61,213 nucleotides of DNA, from assembly GCA_030849805.1 (NCBI GenBank), contig JASANZ010002169.1:1-61213 (forward strand). The letters run 5' to 3'. The position numbers and the translations under genes were made by a program. The notes under the pieces are model-generated. The model ran no database searches and had not been told where the DNA came from. It saw only the letters and a list, made by a program, of their open reading frames with translations. The stretch is from Sergeia podlipaevii (Eukaryota; Euglenozoa; Kinetoplastea; Trypanosomatida; Trypanosomatidae). Positions 9,193-18,871 of the stretch are shown here, piece by piece. Position 1 is the first letter of the stretch; every line of letters begins with the position of its first letter.

Positions 9193-9917
9193 GTTTGCGG
9201 AAGATTTGCAGTGCTTATCTTTTTATAGCTTTGGTTGCTATCGTTGGTATGTGTATATATGGTGTGTGATACCTACTAGAAACAAAAGAGGAGGCACGCA
9301 CACACAAATGATAGCAAGTGAAAGGGTTGAAGGCGATATTGGAAACTAACCACAGGAGCGCACTGCAGTAAGCAAAGAGTAAAAGAAAGATAAAAGTACG
9401 ATAATGATTGGCAACTACTAGTATGAGTGTATGTATAAAGGGGATGTAAAGGAGAGAAAGAAAGAAAAAAGGAAAGTAGGCAGTACTGCGATACAGAAGA
9501 ATAAAACGGAAACATAATTCATAGTGTTTGTTGTTTCTTTGTTCCCTCTTGAAGAGAACGCGCGTGCATACATATTTAAAAAGGAGGGAGAAAGAGAAAG
9601 GGAATGAAAAGTAGCTTCGGCACGTCGTATTCCTCACGTATGTCCTGGGTCGCATGTGCAGCATGCGGACAAGAGAAACAAATATGCTTAACCAATTACA
9701 CTCCTCTTAGTATGTGCTTGACTATTAAATGTGCAGCTTTTCCTTCTCTATACCCTGCTGAACTTGGTGAAAGAATGCACCGCTTCATCAACTTGTCTGT
9801 GAAATGTGTCAATACCCAATCGTGGGCTGAACACAATATTATAAAAGATACTATTCGCGTCTAAACTTATATAAGTGAAGAGCTTTTAAAGGAAAAAAAA
9901 AAAACGACAACGCCGTC
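9193..9917. other. Spacer, no convincing gene
   Basis: 725 bp. A minus-strand frame at 9215-9664 is Phe/Ser/Leu-rich, as expected from translating pyrimidine-rich spacer DNA, and has no domain. A run of A at about 9891-9903 is present. Confidence 0.55.
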
Positions 9918-10274
9918 TTATACGATAGTACGAGCACTCAACTGGCGCTGCAGCTCGCATAAAAAAAGAAATGCCAGCGGCAGGTTGACTGGAATTATCT
10001 GTTTTGCCCAGAGTCTCACATGCCAATAGTGCGTCGTCACGAGCATGGCATAAAAGGACCAACCAAGAAATACTATCAAAATGCTAGCGGAGGGTATGCT
10101 GTAAAATGGAAGAGCCGCCATCGCGCCAGTGGCACCGAGTATAAGCAAGTAGTTGTTGAAGGTTGTAAACCAGCGAATTCCTTCTCCGCAAGAAAAAAAT
10201 ACGTAGAAGCACATGCACCAACTCGCAACGCCATACACCCACAAAAATGTCTCAACTATAGTCAGCAAAAACAT
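9918..10274 (-). CDS. Small three-helix membrane protein, unknown
   Basis: 118 residues with about three hydrophobic segments (roughly residues 2-28, 40-60 and 62-82) and a short amphipathic C-terminus ending LCELQRQLSARTIV. No family was recognised. In favour of its being real: a T17 tract directly upstream on the coding strand, correct orientation, and a frame filling an otherwise gene-sized gap. Oddly, the first AG after the T-tract abuts the ATG (CAG|ATG), predicting no 5' UTR beyond the spliced leader. The alternative start is the ATG at 10214 (MCFYVFF), which would remove the first helix. It could sit in the mitochondrial inner membrane or the ER. Confidence 0.55.
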   Translation of the reverse strand: MFLLTIVETFLWVYGVASWCMCFYVFFSCGEGIRWFTTFNNYLLILGATGAMAALPFYSIPSASILIVFLGWSFYAMLVTTHYWHVRLWAKQIIPVNLPLAFLFLCELQRQLSARTIV

Positions 10275-10296
10275 CTGCCAAAAAAAAAAAAAAAAA
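10275..10296 (-). promoter_or_regulatory. Predicted SL acceptor abutting the start codon
   Basis: A17 on the plus strand (10280-10296) is T17 on the coding strand. The next AG is 10275-10276, immediately before the ATG at 10274. Confidence 0.5.
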
Positions 10297-10597
10297 CTAC
10301 GCCCCGACGTCGGTGTTTCAGCTTTCCTTCCGTTGTCTTAGTATGAATATAAAGTGCTTGCAAATAATTATTATTATTATAAAGATATTTAAAAAAAAAG
10401 AGGGCGGTGCCGAATATAGTAAAAAGGAAAATAATATAATCCCATCAGCCCATAGATATAAATATGTATCGCATAGCACAACATGCGATGCATCGCGAAT
10501 AATGAATACAGTAGATCCTGTAAAATCAATGTACTGAGAATGCAGAATGTCAAGCAAACAAGTTTGTTAGAAGCAAATAATGATGAGGCTTCCGCCC
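10275..10597. other. Spacer, no gene seen
   Basis: AT-rich, with ATT triplets near 10367-10380 and A-runs. Serves as leader of the small membrane protein gene and 3' region of the TFB1-like gene. Confidence 0.55.
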
Positions 10598-11758
10598 TTA
10601 CCGATCTTTACGGTGCAGAGAACGATGAGCCTGAGCAAAGCATGTAGACAGTAAGAAGCTCTCACTTTTCCCTTTGCTGGTCCCAATATACTTGGCCAGC
10701 ACCTCCTCCCTCTGGGGTCCACTACTACAACGCCAAAACTTTCGAAGCGTCTCGAGACCCTCACGGGCGGTCGGCTCCTTGGGCAGTGCCCGCATAACGC
10801 ACCTTGCCCGCACCGTCCTTGACGGGGTCACTGGGAGCGGACGATGATGGTGTGATAGAGGTAGCGTTAACAGATCACCCTGCATTGACGCCTGCACACG
10901 CCCTCGAGGTAAAAAGAAATGTGCAAATTTAGAGTCTCTCGCCTCACTATTAGCTGCTACCTCTAGAGTCAGCATATCGTCCTCGTCCTCTGCTTGGATT
11001 CCAGCAGTTGTGATGCGGGTGGCCTTTGGAAGTGCCCGCACTGAAGCGCTGTTGATGCTAGCAAGGCCACCTGTGCTTATCGTTGCAAGCGGTGCCGCCC
11101 CGTGCTCCTCTTCGAGAGCACGAAGATCATCTTCGAGAAATGTACGTGAGAAGCAGAAGTACTTGCGCACGACAGCCTCCCAAAAAGTCTTTTTCGTGTC
11201 TTCGTCCATGACGTGTCGCTCGAAGATGACGGCGAGAATTGGGATCTGCCTAAGTACGTCGCTCTCTACTTGCTCTGTGATGGGCAGCAGCTGCAGAGTA
11301 GCGCGGTCCACCATAAGACCGAGTGCGTCAAATGCCTGCTGCACGCCACGCTGGTACTCACCTCTCAACAGCCTCTGAAGCTCCTCCTCGTCCATCACTC
11401 CTACGTCTACCGCGGCGTGGCAAATAGATGACGCTACCCAGTTATCCACCATGTCCTCGGGAGGCACTGCAGGTGCCTCTTTCTTTGCCAGATGCTGCTG
11501 ACTGGTAATCACTACTTCAATAAACCCCTCCCGCGCCACTAGTGAATCAAACTGAATAACGTGAGAAACTGGAGGCACGTTGGCAGCCGTCGTTAGCGTG
11601 ATCTTGGCCGTTGTTTCAGCCTTTCGAGATCGAAGAAGCTGCTCGATGTCTTCTATTGCAAACTGGATCGATGCAGCAGCCGACCCCTCGGGGGTGAATA
11701 CGGCCATATCCCCTTTGAGAGCCAGCACTCCACTCGTTCGGTCTAATTTGACTTGCAT
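10598..11758 (-). CDS. TFIIH core subunit TFB1/p62-like (BSD domain)
   Basis: 386 residues from the ATG at 11758 (MQVKLDRTSGV); upstream in-frame codons are not ATG. Residues 1-95 resemble the PH-like domain of Tfb1/p62: short strands, then VPPVSHVIQFDSLVAREGFI. A BSD-type helix pair follows near residues 185-225, with the diagnostic aromatic pattern FWEAVVRKYFCFSRTF after IFERHVMDEDTKK. Tfb1 is a scaffold of TFIIH, which in trypanosomes supports SL RNA transcription by RNA polymerase II and also DNA repair. The C-terminal third is divergent; it includes a second helical segment (ALPKEPTAREGLETLRKFWR) that could be the weak C-terminal TFB1 region. A generic BSD-domain protein is the alternative. 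Confidence 0.65.
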   Translation of the reverse strand: MQVKLDRTSGVLALKGDMAVFTPEGSAAASIQFAIEDIEQLLRSRKAETTAKITLTTAANVPPVSHVIQFDSLVAREGFIEVVITSQQHLAKKEAPAVPPEDMVDNWVASSICHAAVDVGVMDEEELQRLLRGEYQRGVQQAFDALGLMVDRATLQLLPITEQVESDVLRQIPILAVIFERHVMDEDTKKTFWEAVVRKYFCFSRTFLEDDLRALEEEHGAAPLATISTGGLASINSASVRALPKATRITTAGIQAEDEDDMLTLEVAANSEARDSKFAHFFLPRGRVQASMQGDLLTLPLSHHHRPLPVTPSRTVRARCVMRALPKEPTAREGLETLRKFWRCSSGPQREEVLAKYIGTSKGKSESFLLSTCFAQAHRSLHRKDR

Positions 11759-12503
11759 TCCTGCGATGCAGGGTGCCGCACACTGCAACAGAACGCAATC
11801 TATGCAGGCTGCTGAGGGGCTGATTGTGTCTATAGTTTCTCTGCTTTATTATAATTTCGTGCTCAGGTGTCCGTGAAGAAAGAATTAAGAAAAAGAAGAG
11901 AGAGAAAGAGAGGAAGAGAGAAGGACGAATGTATCACACAATAGCAAGGTAAAGTATTGAAAAAGTAAAGGGTCAAAGCTACTACTTTGTGAAAAAAAAA
12001 CCCTTGCGGTGTTACCAATAAAATGCAAAGTGTGTGTACACAGACACACACTCGCCTGCAGAGGTGGGGATGTGCAGAAGAGAATTGAATGGTATGATGC
12101 TGAAAGCCATTCATTATATGTATCTACACCAATGGTTGCATTCTGCACCGTATTCACGCGTGGCAATCCCCCTCATACACACCTCACTGGCGCCTGTCTC
12201 CTAGAAGAGAAGAAAGCGGACGCGCTTTCGTCTTTGCTGTTGTCGGTGATGATCCTTGACAATATCATTTCAAAGCATTCACACAAATAATGACAACAAA
12301 ACATATTCGTGGAGTAAACAATAAACAAGAGGAACATGAAACAGAATGGTACATGAAAAAAAAATGCTCTGATTTACATTTTGAGCAGGTGCACAGCCCC
12401 TGCCCACTACAAAACGCCTCACCAATCTTCTACCGCCCAAATGTAAAGGGAAAAAGAAAAAAGAACCGCCCAACGCTCACTTGACTTCATCGCTTCTACA
12501 TCT
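11759..12503. other. Spacer, no gene seen
   Basis: 745 bp. A long purine run on the plus strand at about 11875-11925 is a coding-strand pyrimidine tract and the likely splice signal for the TFB1-like gene. Nothing else recognised. Confidence 0.6.
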
Positions 12504-14192
12504 CTAAATACGCTGTGATACAGTGAAGCTGGCAACGTCGCGAATGCCATGTTGGATCAGCAGCTGCCTTACCGCTTCATTGTCTGACACATCGATCACT
12601 AGAGAGTCTGGCAGCTTGACCTTCTCAGTGGTTTCATTTTTGTGTGTGACAGTGATCACGCGGAATGGTTCCCCCTTTCGGTACTCATCCGTCTCAGGGA
12701 TCACCCAGCAGCTGTACACCATGCCAATGAATCTCTCATCGTCATCCACCGCGGGAGAGATGTCGTTGTAGTACTCAATGAACTCATTGAGTGTCACAGT
12801 ACCGAGCTTGCTGCCTATCCGCCCGGGCCAGCAGTTCACAAAGTCAAAAATAGCCTCCTCGCGAGTGATAAGATGGTCAACCACGTCTGGATGCATCTGC
12901 GCGTTCTCGCGAAAAAGATTCAACATGTCTTTAAAGTCCACGGAGCCCTCTCCCTCAATCACCAGTTGTTGGTGCGCTCTCACGACCGCCTTCATGCGTT
13001 TGGGGCTCATGTTACCACGCAGAGCAGTGAGCAACTCCTGGGCACAGATGGTGTTGTTGCCAGTACGATCAAAGCTCTTCATGAGTACATCAAGCTCTAT
13101 CGGCAGCAGAGTCACACCAAGTCGGCTGATAAGAGCGTGCAGTTCAGACCGGTTCAGATAGCGAAGACGGTGCTCGTTGCATGCAACGCCTAAGGCTAGC
13201 GCAATGGCACGAAACGCGATGCGGCCTCCAAATACAATGGCGCCGTTCCGTACGCGACCCACAATCTCCTCAACACCACCACCGGACGTCATCGACATTG
13301 TCTGCATTGCACTCGCTGTCTTGGACTTGAGGCGGAATTCATCATCCTCCGTGCCTGCGCTGAAAAAAAAGATGTTCTCATCACGAATGGCAACGGCGGC
13401 CTGAGAGCGGCCATAGTTGTCTCGACTATACCCGCAGTGCACCTGTAGCTCCATGCCGTAAGCAGTGCGCGTTGAACTGCCGTCGCAGCACAGCGAAGTG
13501 TTGGTGATGGAGTGGATCAATACAACTGGGTCGCCCAGCATTACTGGCTGCCCATCCAGCACGTCCTCACGCCTCTCACGGGGTCTCTGCACGATGAAAA
13601 CGTTATCGGCAGAGGCCGTGTAGGAGACTACGGCCGGCTGCTGCTTGGAGGAGTACTGCCCCGAGGCAAGCTCTGAGTGTAAGTAGAGAAAGCCGCGCTC
13701 GGATGCATCCTCATTGGCGATGCGAACGCGCTGACCGTAATGCAATATCGTTTGCTCCTTAAGAAGTGTATTAAAGGCGGCATTATCTGTGTCTTTGCAT
13801 TTCTCCACCACCCATGTAGTGCGCATCTGCGGCTTCGTGGTTGCTACAGCGCTCACTGCACACTTGTGCGGTCCGGGGGACGAGAAGGGAGAAACATCAA
13901 TTGCCAGTGCTGCTCTTGTCATCTTGTTTACAACAAGAAGTGGGCGACCGAATGTGACAGGGCCGTCCGCTGGGCCCTCAAGAAGCGTCTCCTCAGTAAG
14001 ACGAGCCGTCATAGACTCTAACACCAGAGGGTTCAGTGTAGCCTTCTTCTCATTTTCAGTCGCGTACATCTTCAGCGTCTTGTGAAGCCTCATTTTGTCC
14101 TCGCGTATTCGCATATCTTCGTACCAGTTCCCCACCAACACACCCGGGGAGTACTTATGCACCCCACCACGATCTAAGCCATCGCCAAGCAT
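12504..14192 (-). CDS. CFAP161-like axonemal protein with EF-hand C-terminus
   Basis: 562 residues. The N-terminal 270 residues match the CFAP161 pattern: a YSPGVLVGNWYEDMRIREDK opening (cf. the family's PGVRIGNWNED), a YGQRVRIAN/GFLYLHSEL segment at 152-174, and a MLGDPVVLIHSITNTSLCCD segment near 218-237. CFAP161 is a microtubule inner protein of the ciliary doublet. Residues 330-500 are calcyphosin-like, with one good EF-hand loop (DRTGNNTICAQE, 375-386) and one or two degenerate ones (near 410-430 and 455-475). The predicted role is a calcium-responsive or structural doublet protein of the flagellum. Animal CFAP161 proteins are about 300 residues and lack the EF-hand part, so this is a longer, fused form. 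Confidence 0.8.
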   Translation of the reverse strand: MLGDGLDRGGVHKYSPGVLVGNWYEDMRIREDKMRLHKTLKMYATENEKKATLNPLVLESMTARLTEETLLEGPADGPVTFGRPLLVVNKMTRAALAIDVSPFSSPGPHKCAVSAVATTKPQMRTTWVVEKCKDTDNAAFNTLLKEQTILHYGQRVRIANEDASERGFLYLHSELASGQYSSKQQPAVVSYTASADNVFIVQRPRERREDVLDGQPVMLGDPVVLIHSITNTSLCCDGSSTRTAYGMELQVHCGYSRDNYGRSQAAVAIRDENIFFFSAGTEDDEFRLKSKTASAMQTMSMTSGGGVEEIVGRVRNGAIVFGGRIAFRAIALALGVACNEHRLRYLNRSELHALISRLGVTLLPIELDVLMKSFDRTGNNTICAQELLTALRGNMSPKRMKAVVRAHQQLVIEGEGSVDFKDMLNLFRENAQMHPDVVDHLITREEAIFDFVNCWPGRIGSKLGTVTLNEFIEYYNDISPAVDDDERFIGMVYSCWVIPETDEYRKGEPFRVITVTHKNETTEKVKLPDSLVIDVSDNEAVRQLLIQHGIRDVASFTVSQRI

Positions 14193-14677
14193 TGCTCGAG
14201 TACTTCTCTTCGCTGGTAAAAGAAAAGTTCTTCTTCCTCGATTGGACTCAAAGGAAGCTTTTCACTCTTGACGTTCTCTAAATCTAATATACCTTTTCTA
14301 TCCGATTGATTGCTGTGTCTCACGTGCACGCTTCCAGAGAGAAAAGAAAAAAAAAGCTCCTTGCGGATCACAGCGCCTGCTTATATCTAGGCATTTAAAA
14401 AAAAAGAGTAAAATGGCGTTGAGAAAATGTCAAAGGTGATTTTTTAGATGCATCTGGCAAAGTACATATATATAGCGTTTTTTTTTTCTAAAGTAGTTTT
14501 CATTGGGTGCCTACTAGTGGCTTGCAGCAATGCTATCTCACAATATATGTGTGTATATTAGTCATCTACGTCTTGCCTGTGAGTACGGGTGTGTGTGTGT
14601 GTGTATATTCAAAAGATGAAATGTGGCACACCACAAACACAACAAAGAGTGGTACGAACTGTCAACAGCGTCTCATC
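14193..14677. other. Spacer, no gene seen
   Basis: Contains (TG)n near 14589-14603 and T- and A-runs. No credible frame. Confidence 0.6.
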
Positions 14678-15280
14678 TTACTTCATCGCACCACAGTCCA
14701 CTACGGTAATACGCTCAAGTGGGAGGCCACTAGTGCCTAGTGGAACCGCCTCGATAGCTTCGACAATATCCCATCCGCTTGCTACCCGGCCGAAGCAGAT
14801 GCACGTACCGTCAAGATGTGGTGCGCTATTACCCGTTAAAATAAAAAACTGGGAACCGTTCAGGTGAGGTGCGCTGACAGCCGTCCCCAGTAGCCCCTTT
14901 TCCTTAAAGTTGGACTGGCTCACCTCGTCGGGGGCATCAAAGGTTTCGCCATAAATAGATAGCTGCCCCGTGCCTTTCCCGCTAACAACATCGCCTCCCT
15001 GGATAATGTATCCTTTGCTAATGCGGTGAAAGGTGGTGTTGCGGTATGTGAGCTGAGGTAGAAACTGGTCGCCAAACGAGGGATCCTCGATGCCGTCCAT
15101 GCTAGACACCTGAGGGAGAACGTTCTCGCCAGTGCACAACTTCAAAAAGTTCTCTGAAGCAAGAGGGCACTTCTTCGTAAAAAGCTCAAATGTAATCCGC
15201 TTGGGTGCCTGGCTGCCAATCGCGATGTCCATGAAAGCATGGCCCGCATGCGCACAGTACTTGCGAGTAAAGTGTAGCAT
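14678..15280 (-). CDS. Cyclophilin-type peptidyl-prolyl isomerase
   Basis: 200 residues, one cyclophilin domain filling the protein. Landmarks in order: CPLASENFLKLCTGE (38-52), FHRISKGYIIQGGDVVSGKG (the catalytic Arg of FHR and the Gln of QGGD), SQFFILTGNSAPHLDGTCIC, and FGRVASGWDIVEAIE. The tryptophan that contacts cyclosporin A in human CypA (WLDG) is His here (HLDG), which in known cyclophilins lowers drug affinity; catalytic residues are kept. A 20-residue loop (NVLPQVSSMDGIEDPSFGDQ) interrupts the usual GEKG region. The N-terminal extension is short and has no clear targeting signal. Confidence 0.93.
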   Translation of the reverse strand: MLHFTRKYCAHAGHAFMDIAIGSQAPKRITFELFTKKCPLASENFLKLCTGENVLPQVSSMDGIEDPSFGDQFLPQLTYRNTTFHRISKGYIIQGGDVVSGKGTGQLSIYGETFDAPDEVSQSNFKEKGLLGTAVSAPHLNGSQFFILTGNSAPHLDGTCICFGRVASGWDIVEAIEAVPLGTSGLPLERITVVDCGAMK

Positions 15281-15723
15281 GCCTATGTAAGAATGAACTG
15301 CTTCTTTAAAAAGTGAGTGTCAGAAAATATGCGTTTGTGTGCACAAAAAAAGAAAGAAAGAAAGAAAGAAAAAAGGGGAGAGGGTAAAACAAAAACAAGC
15401 GAGTTGCAGATAACAAAGTGTTTCTCAAATACGCGACAAGTATCCGTCAACAGCTGTATATCACAATAGTGGCAAGCAAGTACGCAGGAATGGGGGTTGA
15501 AATGGACCATTGAGTACGTCAAAAACTGATTAATGAACACTTCCGCGTGCTGGAATTTTTGAGATTAAAAAAAAGGGGCACGCCTCGTGAGCGTCTATGG
15601 TGGAAAAACTTCAAGCAAAGAAAAAATGGAGGGCAAAGTGCACCTTTCTGTTTCCTTGAATTTTCCATTCTATGGTGTTCTCCGCAGTCTGTACAAAAAA
15701 CTTCTATCTATTAGTGCGGTCTA
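15281..15723. other. Spacer, no gene seen
   Basis: (AAAG)n iterations near 15351-15371 give a coding-strand pyrimidine tract upstream of the cyclophilin start. Nothing else recognised. Confidence 0.6.
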
Positions 15724-16407
15724 TTACCTTTCCCACAGCACCTCCTGTGCACTTTCTGGGATATCAACCGTGCCCACCTCCCCTCGAATCACAGATTTAA
15801 GCACGTCATCCTTTGCAATGTACATGGTCCACCCTGGCTCCCCGAGCACATCGCGCCAGCCCTCCCACTCAGTGTATTGGTGAGTGAGAACACACTCACT
15901 TGGATTTAGCGTGCGCAGCTCAGGCCGAGTCAGCCGGCACAGCTCTGCAATAGTGTGCGCATACACTGGCGAGGCAGAGCCCCCAAGACGCCATCCAATA
16001 AGATGATTAGAGTGCACTAGCAGAGGAGGCCGATCCCTTGGAAAAAATCCGTGAGAAGCAGCAGTGGTAGGTACGCGCATCTCTGCAAATCCTTTACGAG
16101 ACAAATGCAGCTGCAGCAATCGTGCCCTCGATTTCGAATCTTTCTTGTTTGGGGCAGAAGAAAAGACGCGGCGCTCGTCGCCCAGCTCCACTCCTGTCAG
16201 TCCCTCTGGTCGTCCCACCAGTAGCATGGCACGCGTACCCTGAGGTCTGCGAGTGACAAGAAGGTTGGGACGCAGTTTTTGTGAAGCAACAGATCGCTGT
16301 CGGCAAATTGGTGTATTGGATAGCGGGTACACCGCTGTTGAAAAGCCCTTGAAGGCACTGATGTGATACAGGGCTTCATACGCCCACTGTGCGTTCGCGC
16401 AAGACAT
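15724..16407 (-). CDS. Conserved-looking hypothetical protein
   Basis: 227 residues from the ATG at 16407. Composition is globular and basic in the first 110 residues (many Arg/Lys, e.g. RRPQGTRAMLLVGRPEG and KKDSKSRARLLQLHLSRKG), with more acidic, Trp-containing C-terminal sequence (TEWEGWRDVLGEPGWTMYIA). There are no membrane helices and no motif I recognise. An Arg-rich N-terminus and basic body would fit a mitochondrial RNA- or ribosome-associated protein, but this is only a guess. Codon usage and length support a real gene. Confidence 0.7.
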   Translation of the reverse strand: MSCANAQWAYEALYHISAFKGFSTAVYPLSNTPICRQRSVASQKLRPNLLVTRRPQGTRAMLLVGRPEGLTGVELGDERRVFSSAPNKKDSKSRARLLQLHLSRKGFAEMRVPTTAASHGFFPRDRPPLLVHSNHLIGWRLGGSASPVYAHTIAELCRLTRPELRTLNPSECVLTHQYTEWEGWRDVLGEPGWTMYIAKDDVLKSVIRGEVGTVDIPESAQEVLWER

Positions 16408-17016
16408 GTAAAGTATGTTATACCGTCCTATTAAATGCCACTATTGGTATCCCCCGTCTCGTTTGTGTAGTGTACGTCGGTGTCGTAAATGAGAGGTGTA
16501 TGTATGTATTTGCGTATGTGTTTTGTTTGTGCGTAAATATATAAATGTGGTGGCACGCAGGAAGTGCTTCGTGTGTAGTACGTAAGCGTGTCTATTCCTC
16601 GCGCAGAATGCACAGCATGCGCTAAGAGCCCCTTACTTGAAAAGAAAAAATATAAAGAGACAATAAAATGGGAGAAAAGAGCACACAGAAAAAAAAAAAA
16701 ATGTAAAAAAAAAGAATAAAATTGTTTTCCTTTAAAAGAAATAAGGGCAATACCGTCCCAAACGACTATATCAAACCCATCGATGAAATTATCCAAGAAA
16801 GGCAAAAAGGTACGAAAAAAAAAAAATGAACTTAAACCAAAAATTATATAGAAGATGTCTATCAAAAAGGACACAATTTGGCTCGTTAGCTGATCGCATA
16901 CAAAAGTCTAAAACAAAGTCTTTCAAAAAATAATATAATGACAAACATCGAAGAAAACGAAGCATTCTGAGACAACGGCAATAAGAAAAGAGAGCAAGCG
17001 CTGCATCGCAAGTTTA
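16408..17016. other. Spacer, no gene seen
   Basis: 609 bp, rich in A-runs (16690-16702, 16818-16826). A minus-strand frame at 16431-16874 is Phe/Tyr-rich spacer translation. Confidence 0.6.
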
Positions 17017-18315
17017 TCACTTACCCCTAAAGGGATCTAACGCAGCAAAGGCATCATTGGGTGCCGTGACCTTCTTTGGTGCAGGCGCCGGGCCCGCTAG
17101 TACAGATGAAGGCGTACCCCACGAACTCTGCGGAGGAGCCTGGAAGTAGTTAGCCACGCCTTGGGGCTGCTGGTACATGGGCTGTAAGGGCGGCGCGCAG
17201 TACTGCTGTGGCTGCTGTTGAGAAGGTCCTGAGGCGTAGCCGCCGTTAGCTGGTGTCACGCCCAGAACGTGAATGCTCGGGCCTCCTCCCTGCATCTGGT
17301 TCGAAGATTGAGAGTAAAACGGGGCCTGTTGCTGCATCTGTTGCGGCGGAGGATAGCCAGACTGATAAATCCCTTGCTGCTGCTGCATCTGTTGTTGAGG
17401 GTAGAAACCCTGTTGTGGCTGATACGAATTGCACTGTTGCGGCAGCGGCGGCTGTTGTGGCACGCCATACATCGGTGTGCCACTCGCAAAAAAATTTTGG
17501 GTCGGTTGGTTCGGCATTGTCATGTAGGGCTGCGCGTAACCCCCAAACTGCTGCGATTGCTGCTGTGTATTTGGAGGAGAGACGCCGACGAACAAGTCAC
17601 TCACGAGATTCGTGTTGCTCGGTGGCACAATAGGTGCCGCTGCATTGGCAGGTGGAGCCTGCTTAGGGGCTGAGGCCTGCACGGGAGCTGAGGCTTGAAC
17701 AGGGGCGGAAAAGATGTCATCGAAAATATCGGCCTGCTTCGCTTGAGGTGCTTGCGGTACAGCTGCAGGCGGAGCAACACTTTGAGTTGGCGGTGGGGGT
17801 GCCGGTTTGGGCTGGGAAGGCTGAGGCGCGGGCATCTTCGGCAGTTGCGGTGTAGAAGTCGGTGGCGGCTTCATCGGCGTGGATGGTGCCGCACCGGCAC
17901 TCGGGTGTAGCGCAACCTCAATGTCCTTCTCCAGCTCCTGTAGAGCAGAGCGGTTCAGGTACGCCTTGCGCTCAAACGTATCCGAAATAAAATCCCGTAT
18001 TGCACGGTCGTTCCCGGTCTGAGGCTTCGTTCTTCGGAACTCAGCCAACCAGATTTTCCTTGCTCGGTCGTTTCCACAAACCGCGACGCTAGCCACCTCC
18101 TCATCAGTGAACTCGCTCATCGAGATGCCCTTCACCTTGTGCTGAAGAGAGCGATGCTGAGCACCGCACGTGGAGCACACAAACGTGTGGAAGTTCGTGA
18201 CGACATAAAGTGGGCCGCGCACATCACACACAAAGCAAAATTTGTTTCCTGCTATTTGTGATAATCGTCTGAGCTCCTCCTTCTTCTTCTCACTCTTGCG
18301 CTGCTTGACGTTCAT
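17017..18315 (-). CDS. ArfGAP-domain protein with Gln/Pro-rich tail
   Basis: 432 residues from the ATG at 18315. Residues 1-130 are an ArfGAP zinc finger: CFVCDVRGP, then CSTCGAQHRSLQHKVKGISM, i.e. the Cx2C-x16-Cx2C zinc site with the arginine finger kept (HRSL) and the SMSEFTDEEV segment after it. The domain resembles the AGFG/Hrb and SMAP classes. It should stimulate GTP hydrolysis on Arf at Golgi or endosomal membranes. The remaining 300 residues are disordered and Pro/Gln/Ala-rich, with DDIF and a C-terminal LDPF motif, the kind of short peptides bound by clathrin adaptor appendages (inference). The tail is encoded by CAG/CTG-rich DNA that may vary in length. Confidence 0.9.
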   Translation of the reverse strand: MNVKQRKSEKKKEELRRLSQIAGNKFCFVCDVRGPLYVVTNFHTFVCSTCGAQHRSLQHKVKGISMSEFTDEEVASVAVCGNDRARKIWLAEFRRTKPQTGNDRAIRDFISDTFERKAYLNRSALQELEKDIEVALHPSAGAAPSTPMKPPPTSTPQLPKMPAPQPSQPKPAPPPPTQSVAPPAAVPQAPQAKQADIFDDIFSAPVQASAPVQASAPKQAPPANAAAPIVPPSNTNLVSDLFVGVSPPNTQQQSQQFGGYAQPYMTMPNQPTQNFFASGTPMYGVPQQPPLPQQCNSYQPQQGFYPQQQMQQQQGIYQSGYPPPQQMQQQAPFYSQSSNQMQGGGPSIHVLGVTPANGGYASGPSQQQPQQYCAPPLQPMYQQPQGVANYFQAPPQSSWGTPSSVLAGPAPAPKKVTAPNDAFAALDPFRGK

Positions 18316-18871
18316 GCGTGGCTCTGAAAGTTGATCGTCTTCTTCTCTCTCTCTAAGTGTGTGGATATGTATAAAGTGCAAGGTGCTGTAGTTGTTTAGA
18401 TAAAAAATAAAACGTGAGTGCACGCACTAACTGCTCTTCACAGTATCGAACAGATTCAAAAGAAAGGAGATAGACATAGGAATAAAGAGGCAAAAGAAAA
18501 GCGTGAGAAACATAAAAGATATTAACAATAAGAGAAAACAAAAGCTCTCATACAAACACATACAGCTCATAAAGCAATGAAGCGCGGATCACAAATGAAT
18601 ACGTACATACCTATATATATATATATATTGCATTTATGTTGCTGACTTAGAAACATCAGTCCAATGGGAGCAAGCTACACGTATACCCACTCTCACAACG
18701 CACTCAGTGCGGATCATCTGTACCTTTGTGCTATGTCACACTGTCAACAAACTTGCTTGCGAAGTGAGAAAATGAGAGAACTTGTGAGACTGAAAGGAAA
18801 AGAAAAAAAAATTGTACAACGAGGAAGTTAACGTCATTTATGTAGCGAGTCAGAAGATCGAGGCCTTGTCT
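18316..18871. other. Spacer with TA repeat
   Basis: An alternating TA run lies at 18612-18629. ArfGAP leader and TBCC 3' region. No gene seen. Confidence 0.6.

Noticed and set aside
9215..9664. 149-codon minus-strand frame between V-ATPase E and the small membrane protein
   Set aside because: Phe/Ser/Leu/Tyr-rich composition is what pyrimidine-rich spacer gives; no defined helix pattern, no splice signal placed for it.
12642..13193. 183-codon plus-strand frame antisense to the CFAP161-like gene
   Set aside because: It mirrors codon bias of the real gene; His/Val/Leu-rich with no motif. The same applies to plus-strand frames at 27228-27965, 32853-33524, 52993-53685 and 53953-54540.
17017..18423. 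Longer ArfGAP form with 36 extra residues
   Set aside because: The upstream frame begins at GTG (plus-strand CAC at 18421-18423), not ATG.
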